Source of the DNA: DTKY01 sp037440765
GTDB taxonomy: Bacteria; Acidobacteriota; Terriglobia; Bryobacterales; Bryobacteraceae
Length of the DNA stretch: 28,690 nucleotides
NCBI GenBank assembly: GCA_037440765.1
Contig: JBBITL010000056.1
Span: 1-28,690 of the forward strand
Reading direction: 5' to 3'
The notes under the pieces were generated by a model. The model ran no database searches. It saw only the letters and a list, made by a program, of their open reading frames with translations, and was not told the DNA's origin. Shown in pieces: positions 24,147-28,690 of the stretch; within the stretch, counting starts at the first letter, position 1, and each line of letters starts with the position of its first letter. A program made the translations under genes and the position numbers.

Positions 24147-25904
24147 TTATGGCACACGGGACTCGCGGCGCCCGGCGGCGCGCACATCCACCGCGGTCGC
24201 GCTCCAGCCGGGGCAGCCGCGCTTAAGGGCGTAGGCGTCCGGCTCGATTGAAAGCGCCAGGTCGATGCGCGCTCCGGGCCGCAACTCGGCGGCTCGCCCG
24301 GCGAAGTTCCACGCCTTCACGCCGAGGACCCTGCCCGCCTGACCTACTGAAAACCGCAGGTGGCGTTCCTTCATCACCACCGGCTCGGCGGCGACCGTGG
24401 CATCCATGAGCGCAAGGACGGGCTCGGGGTTGCCGAACCCGAAGGGGGCCAGGGAGAAGATGCCGTCGATCGCGGGGCCGGTCAGGTCACAGAGGTCGAT
24501 GACGGCGTCGATCCGCAGAACAGGCGTCAGGTCATGGTCCGTCAGAGCGGCGCCCGCACACTGCTCCAGGCGCCGGCGAAGTTCCGGTACACGCGCGGCG
24601 GCCAGCGTTACTCCCACGGCCTGCCGGTGTCCGCCGAAAGCGGCAAACAGGCCGGGCATGGACTCAATGGCCTCCAGCAGGTGAAACGGCGCAATGCTCC
24701 TGCCGCTGCCCCGCGCCAGGCCGGTCTCCGGATCCTCGCCCAGCACTATGACCGGGCGGTGGAACCGCTCCACCAGCCGGCTCGCCACGATGCCCACCAC
24801 GCCGCGGTGCCAGTTGACGCCCGAGAAGACGAGCGCCTTCCGATCGTTACTCACCGGCACGCTGTCACATTCCGCCAGGATGGCTTGCACGATTCCGGCT
24901 TCGGCCTGCTGCCGCTCCTGGTTGAGCGCGTGGAGATGGGCGGCGATCCGGCGCGCTCTGCCGCCGTCCCGGGTCGTGAGCAACTCGATCACGTCGCCGG
25001 CTTCCGCCATGCGGCCCGCGGCATTCATGCGCGGCGCGATCCGGAAGGCCACCTGCCGGGCCGATGGCGCTTCCCCCTCGGTGAAGCCGGCCACATCCAG
25101 GAGCGCCCGAAGGCCCGGATTCCGCACGCACCTCAGTCCCTCCAGGCCGTGCTTGACCAGTATGCGGTTCTCTCCGGTGAGCGGAACCACGTCGGCGACG
25201 GTGGCGATGGCCACCAGCTTCATCAGCGATTCAAGGAGCTTGCGGATGCGCTCGGCCGGCCAGTTCAGAGTTCGCAGCAACGCCTCAACCAGCTTGAAGG
25301 CGACACCCGCTCCACAAAGGTCCTTCTCCGGGTAGGGGCAGTCGGCACGCTTCGGATTAAGGACCGCGCAGGCGGGGGGAAGCCCGGCATCGGGCAGGTG
25401 GTGGTCGGTCACGATCACGTCCATGCCGAGCACGCGCGCCTTGGCGATCGCCTCCGGGGCGCGGATGCCGGTGTCGGCGCTGATCAGCAGTTTCACGCCA
25501 GCGCGGGCAGCTTGTTCGATGGCCTCAGCGTGCAGGCCGTAGCCTTCCCGCAGGCGATTGGGCACATGGAAGGAGGCCCGGCCGCCGGCGCGCTCAATGG
25601 CTGTCTTCAGAATCACGACCGACGCTACGCCGTCAACGTCGTAGTCCCCATAGAGGAGAATGGACTGCCCTTTCCGGATGGCCTCCCGAAGCCGGCCCAC
25701 GGCCTCCGTCATGCCGCTAAGCAGGAACGGGTCGTGCAATCCGCCCAGAGGGGCCTCCAGGAAGGCCCGGGCCGCCGCCGCGTCCCGGGACCCGCGCCCG
25801 GCGAGAACCCGCGCTACTACCGGCGGCAGGTCCAGAGCCGAGGCCAGAGACCCGGCCAGATGCGGCTCGGGTTCAGGCAGGCGCCAACGAGTGCGTGGAG
25901 CCAT
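24147..25904 (-). CDS. recJ: Single-strand-specific 5'-3' exonuclease RecJ
   Basis: 585-residue DHH-family nuclease acting in recombination and mismatch/base-excision repair. Catalytic motifs: LLYGDYDVDGVAS (Asp87, Asp89, Asp91), ISADTG (Asp144), VTDHHLP (Asp167-His168-His169) and LCGAGVAFK. The DHHA1 part follows with HRGVVGIVASRL and the GSGRS segment, then a C-terminal OB-like domain. ATG 25904 lies 12 bases after the stop of the acidic protein; no good ribosome site is visible, so coupling to the upstream gene is likely. A long antisense frame (24360-26393) is only the shadow of this GC-rich gene. Confidence 0.96.
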   Translation of the reverse strand: MAPRTRWRLPEPEPHLAGSLASALDLPPVVARVLAGRGSRDAAAARAFLEAPLGGLHDPFLLSGMTEAVGRLREAIRKGQSILLYGDYDVDGVASVVILKTAIERAGGRASFHVPNRLREGYGLHAEAIEQAARAGVKLLISADTGIRAPEAIAKARVLGMDVIVTDHHLPDAGLPPACAVLNPKRADCPYPEKDLCGAGVAFKLVEALLRTLNWPAERIRKLLESLMKLVAIATVADVVPLTGENRILVKHGLEGLRCVRNPGLRALLDVAGFTEGEAPSARQVAFRIAPRMNAAGRMAEAGDVIELLTTRDGGRARRIAAHLHALNQERQQAEAGIVQAILAECDSVPVSNDRKALVFSGVNWHRGVVGIVASRLVERFHRPVIVLGEDPETGLARGSGRSIAPFHLLEAIESMPGLFAAFGGHRQAVGVTLAAARVPELRRRLEQCAGAALTDHDLTPVLRIDAVIDLCDLTGPAIDGIFSLAPFGFGNPEPVLALMDATVAAEPVVMKERHLRFSVGQAGRVLGVKAWNFAGRAAELRPGARIDLALSIEPDAYALKRGCPGWSATAVDVRAAGRRESRVP

Positions 25905-25916
25905 CCGCAGGAGCTA

Positions 25917-26414
25917 CTAATTGCGGGAGTAGTAGCCGCCCATGGGCTCTTCGTCCCCGCCGTCATCTGCTTCAGGCAAGTAGCTCTCGATCTCGTCCAT
26001 GATGCCCAGGAAGTCGCCGTACCACTCGGCCCGCAATTCGTAAACGTAGGTGCGGCCCTCGAGGTCATAGGAGAGTTCCAGCTCGCAGGTGAACCCGTCA
26101 TATGGGATCAGCTCGCGGAGCCTGCGTTCAATGGCCCGGCGCTCGTCTGCCGGAATGTCGCAATCGTCCAGTTGCTCCAGCCCGTCCTCCGCCATCCCGG
26201 AGTCGAACTCCTGGTGGTCGAAGACCATCATCCTGACGCCTGCCTGGCTGGCGGTGGCGGCGAATTCGCGGAAATCCGGCCCCCGGCGCGTGTTCCAGAA
26301 CGCCGTGGGACGGGCCTCCGCGCCGCGGCGGAAGCCTTGGAAAATCACGAAGCCCTGAGCTTCCAGGTGCTTCAGGATGTCCTCCTTGAGTGAGTCCAGG
26401 TTCACTTGTTTCAT
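25917..26414 (-). CDS. Unrecognised acidic soluble protein coupled to the BMC aldehyde dehydrogenase
   Basis: 165-residue protein that I do not recognise. It has no signal peptide or membrane segment and is rich in Asp/Glu, especially at the C-terminus (ESYLPEADDGGDEEPMGGYY). The N-terminus MKQVNLDSLKEDILKHLEAQGF looks like an amphipathic helix followed by a strand (VIFQGFRRG). ATG 26414 overlaps the aldehyde dehydrogenase stop (ATGA), so it is translated by coupling from it, and recJ follows after 12 bases. Possible readings are a BMC accessory protein or a housekeeping protein of the recJ-thiC stretch; nothing in the sequence decides. Confidence 0.8.
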   Translation of the reverse strand: MKQVNLDSLKEDILKHLEAQGFVIFQGFRRGAEARPTAFWNTRRGPDFREFAATASQAGVRMMVFDHQEFDSGMAEDGLEQLDDCDIPADERRAIERRLRELIPYDGFTCELELSYDLEGRTYVYELRAEWYGDFLGIMDEIESYLPEADDGGDEEPMGGYYSRN

Positions 26415-28174
26415 CGCTCGGCGAGGACCAGCACGTCATGCTGGCCGCCCAGCTCGCGCGCCGCGGGCGTCACGATGGTCTTCGGCCCAATGTAGATCTT
26501 GCGGGACTCGCGGATGGCCTCGCGGACGTCGTTCTCGCAGACGAAATCCGCGATCCGGACCTCCGGAGCCCGGGCGGGCTGCGGAAGCGCGGCAACCGGG
26601 GCCGCCGCGGGGGCCGGAGGCGGCGCGGCTGGGCGCCTTGAGGACATGAACTGGTCCACAATCTCCCGGGCCAGGCCGACGGCGGAGACCGCGGGCGGGA
26701 CCTGCGCATCCAGCCTGATTCCACGCTCGGCGAGGTACTGCTCGACGGCCAACCGCACCGCCTCCCGGTCCGCGGAGGCGGCCGCCGGAGCTCCCGCCGG
26801 CGGCACGGTGAAGGCCTCTTCCGGCCGCCTGACGGCATAAGTCAGCCGCTTGATGTTGACCAGGTGCAGCGGGCCGATGTTGTCGCCGGTGCTGTTGCCT
26901 CCCATGGCCCCGCATCCCAGCGTCATGGCCGGCAGCAGGTTGGTGGTGATGCCCACCGATCCGGCCGGCGACTGCGTGTTCACCATGACGCGCATGGCCG
27001 GCATCCGTTCGGCAAAGGCCCGGATGCGCGCCTCGTCCCTGGAGTAGATCACGCAGGTGTGGCCCATCCCCTGGAACCGGATCACCGCCTCGCAGGCGTC
27101 CAGCGCCGCGGCGAAATCGCTGACGAACAGCAGCGAAAGCACGGGCGACAGCTTCTCGGCTGAGAGCGGGTGCTGCTTGCCTACTCCCTCGATCTCCACG
27201 GCGATTATGGAAGTGTCCGCCGGCACGCTTATGCCCGCCAGTTCGGCGATCTTCAGGGGCGACTGGCCCACGCACTTGGGATTGATTCCTCCGCCGCTCC
27301 GGATGAGAGTCTTCTCCAGGGCCTCCTTCTCCCGGGCGTCGGCCAGGTGCACCTTGCGCGCCTTCATCTCGGCCAGCACGGCGTCCCGCAGGCTACGCTC
27401 GGCCACCAGCGACTGTTCGCTGGAGCATACCGTGCCGTAGTCGAAGGACTTGCCCTTGATCACCTGGGCCACGCCCTCGGCCACGTCGTAGCTGCTGTCC
27501 AGAAGGACCGGCACGTTGCCTGGGCCCACGCCCAGCGCCGGCTTGCCGCTGGAGTAGGCCGCGCGGACCATGCCGGAACCGCCCGTAGCCAGAATGATGG
27601 CCACCCGGTCGTGCTTCATCAGCGTTTGGGTGGCCTCCAGCGTGGGCCTTGACAGGCACTGCACAATTCCCTCTGGCGCGCCGGCCTCGACGGCCGCGCG
27701 GTGGCATAGTTCGGCGGTCTCGTACGTGCAGCCCTTGGCGGTGGGGTGCGGACTGATGACTATGCCGTTGCCGGCCTTAAGGGAGATGATGACTTTGTAG
27801 ATGACGGTCGAGGTCGGGTTGGTCGTGGGCACGATGGCGGCCACGACCCCCATGGGGACGCCGTACTCGACGATCTTCTCTTCGGGAATCTCGCGCAGCA
27901 GGCCGATGGCCTTCATGCCGCGGATGCGCTTGGGGAGCCACTCGGCGCATAAGAGATTCTTGACGACCTTGTCCTCGACGTTGCCGTAGGTGGTTTCGGC
28001 GACGGCCATCTCGGCCAGGCGGCGGGCGTGCTGGCGGCCCGCGGCGGCGATTCTCTCGATCACCGCGTCCGCCTGCTCCTGAGTGAAGCGGCTGTACTTC
28101 TCCCAGGCGGCGTAGGCGCGCTCTACCTTGATCCGGACTTCCTCCAGAACAGCGGGATCGCTCTCGTGCGGCAT
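26411..28174 (-). CDS. CoA-acylating aldehyde dehydrogenase (PduP/EutE-like) with complex encapsulation tail
   Basis: 587 residues, about 100 more than the usual catalytic length. Residues ~15-460 are the aldehyde dehydrogenase: VPTTNPTSTVIYK, ATGGSGMVRAAYSSGKPALGVGPGN, and the nucleophile Cys250 in DYGTVCSSEQ. It would oxidise an aldehyde (lactaldehyde in PVM-type compartments) to acyl-CoA with NAD+. The tail has four parts: helix DREAVRLAVEQYLAERGI (469-486), nearly the same as the aldolase's terminal helix; a second amphipathic helix (498-514); a Pro/Ala linker (515-538); and a compact module (539-587) with VCENDVREAI and GPKTIVTPAARELG, reminiscent of short motifs in other BMC-associated proteins. 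ATG 28174 has GGAGGAC upstream. The gene lies 45 bases behind BMC-H 2. Confidence 0.93.
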   Translation of the reverse strand: MPHESDPAVLEEVRIKVERAYAAWEKYSRFTQEQADAVIERIAAAGRQHARRLAEMAVAETTYGNVEDKVVKNLLCAEWLPKRIRGMKAIGLLREIPEEKIVEYGVPMGVVAAIVPTTNPTSTVIYKVIISLKAGNGIVISPHPTAKGCTYETAELCHRAAVEAGAPEGIVQCLSRPTLEATQTLMKHDRVAIILATGGSGMVRAAYSSGKPALGVGPGNVPVLLDSSYDVAEGVAQVIKGKSFDYGTVCSSEQSLVAERSLRDAVLAEMKARKVHLADAREKEALEKTLIRSGGGINPKCVGQSPLKIAELAGISVPADTSIIAVEIEGVGKQHPLSAEKLSPVLSLLFVSDFAAALDACEAVIRFQGMGHTCVIYSRDEARIRAFAERMPAMRVMVNTQSPAGSVGITTNLLPAMTLGCGAMGGNSTGDNIGPLHLVNIKRLTYAVRRPEEAFTVPPAGAPAAASADREAVRLAVEQYLAERGIRLDAQVPPAVSAVGLAREIVDQFMSSRRPAAPPPAPAAAPVAALPQPARAPEVRIADFVCENDVREAIRESRKIYIGPKTIVTPAARELGGQHDVLVLAER

Positions 28175-28219
28175 GGCTCGGACGTCCTCCGGCCGGCGGG
28201 CGCCGCCGGCCTAGCTGCC

Positions 28220-28510
28220 TCAGGCGGACTTCTTCGGCTTCTGACCGGCCGGCAGAACCTTCTCCACTTCGTCGTGGGGGTTGGGGATCACGTGAACCGA
28301 GATCAGCTCGCCGACCCGGCGGGCGGCGGCAGCCCCCGCGTCGGTGGCGGCTTTCACCGCACCCACGTCGCCGCGCACCGACACCATCACGTAGCCTGCG
28401 CCGACGTATTCCCTGCCGGTGAGCACCACATTGGCGGTCTTCACCATGGCGTCCGCAGCTTCCACCGCGCCGATCAAGCCCTTGGTCTCGATCATCCCGA
28501 GCGCTTCCAT
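28220..28510 (-). CDS. BMC-H hexameric shell protein 2
   Basis: 96-residue CcmK/PduA-family shell protein: LGMIETKGLIGAVEAADAMV, pore region EYVGAGYV, VRGDVGAVKAATDAG, GELISVHVIPNPH and a basic Lys-rich end (GQKPKKSA). ATG 28510 has a strong GAGGAGG site; the frame is open further upstream without BMC-like content. It differs from BMC-H 1 mainly around the pore (YVGAG against KVGSG) and in the tail. It is the first gene of the second BMC-linked operon, placed before the aldehyde dehydrogenase. Two BMC-H plus three BMC-P is the shell inventory of PVM-type compartments. Confidence 0.97.
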   Translation of the reverse strand: MEALGMIETKGLIGAVEAADAMVKTANVVLTGREYVGAGYVMVSVRGDVGAVKAATDAGAAAARRVGELISVHVIPNPHDEVEKVLPAGQKPKKSA

Positions 28511-28690
28511 CGTGCCTCCTCGAATGATCTTCCACGGTATCACAGTAGCCCGAGGCAGACAATGCCGTAATCGGTCCGTAAGAAGTTTCAAGCCGTGGAC
28601 GGTATCGGTGGCTTGCCCATGGCTCCGGCCCAGTTGTCGCGTTACCCGCAACGGTTCCTGGATCGCCGGCGCATTGCCGTCCCGGAACTC
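28511..28690. other. Upstream region of the second BMC operon, no supported gene
   Basis: These 180 bases precede BMC-H 2 and should hold its promoter, but I see no convincing -35/-10 pair; TTGAAA on the minus strand (28591-28586) has no good -10 at normal spacing. A plus-strand frame opens at ATG 28619 and runs off the window for 24 codons with plausible codon use but no ribosome site, so it may be the start of a divergent gene; I do not call it. Confidence 0.3.

Noticed and set aside
24360..26393. A 677-codon plus-strand frame opposite recJ and the acidic protein
   Set aside because: It is the antisense shadow of a GC-rich gene; its product has no recognisable domain, while the minus strand carries all RecJ motifs.
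28619..28690. Start of a plus-strand gene running off the right edge
   Set aside because: Only 24 codons are visible, with no ribosome site and no recognisable motif.

Overview
The window is GC-rich, densely packed bacterial chromosome. Gene content suggests an Acidobacteriota member, most like the Bryobacter/Solibacter group: a secretin fused to TPR and cohesin-like parts next to two pseudopilins, a periplasmic TolB-like propeller, metX-metW, and a microcompartment of the planctomycete/verrucomicrobial (PVM) kind. The assignment is inferred from gene content; no rRNA or other phylogenetic marker is present.

Layout. 1-566: 3'-truncated deoC (-). 609-2788: acpP-fabF-small membrane protein (+), with a good promoter before acpP. 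2942-7279: zinc-ribbon protein, P2-type cation ATPase, TerB/DUF697-like protein and amphi-Trp protein (+). 7263-10628: a six-gene microcompartment (BMC) operon (-), read as class II aldolase, BMC-H, three BMC-P, then a secreted GH140-like hydrolase. 10674-12643: rhomboid protease and TolB-like propeller (+). 12678-14653: smpB and pepA (-). 14750-17946: secretin and two pseudopilins (+). 17987-19204: OFA-type MFS transporter (-). 19335-21073: metX-metW (+). 21089-21918: vapC-type toxin and antitoxin with a palindromic operator, and a 52-residue membrane protein (-). 21995-22732: FCD-type GntR regulator (+). 22763-28510: second BMC-linked operon (-), read as BMC-H, CoA-acylating aldehyde dehydrogenase, an unrecognised acidic protein, recJ and thiC.

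The most interesting content is a microcompartment split between two operons about 16 kb apart. Together they encode two hexamer shell proteins, three pentamer (vertex) proteins, a FucA/RhaD-like aldolase and an aldehyde dehydrogenase. That matches the core of the PVM-type compartment for L-fucose/L-rhamnose breakdown: the aldolase makes DHAP plus L-lactaldehyde, and the dehydrogenase would convert lactaldehyde to lactyl-CoA. The aldolase and the dehydrogenase end in clearly related amphipathic helices (TREELVALVEQALKARGI and DREAVRLAVEQYLAERGI) after Ala/Pro/Gly-rich linkers. These look like encapsulation peptides and tie the two loci to one organelle. The dehydrogenase carries a further helix, a Pro/Ala linker and a small extra module. 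A secreted apiosidase-like hydrolase sits 6 bp behind the last vertex gene, suggesting that plant polysaccharide cleavage is co-expressed with the organelle that handles the released deoxysugars. No phosphotransacylase, alcohol/lactate dehydrogenase, kinase or isomerase for the pathway is visible in the window.
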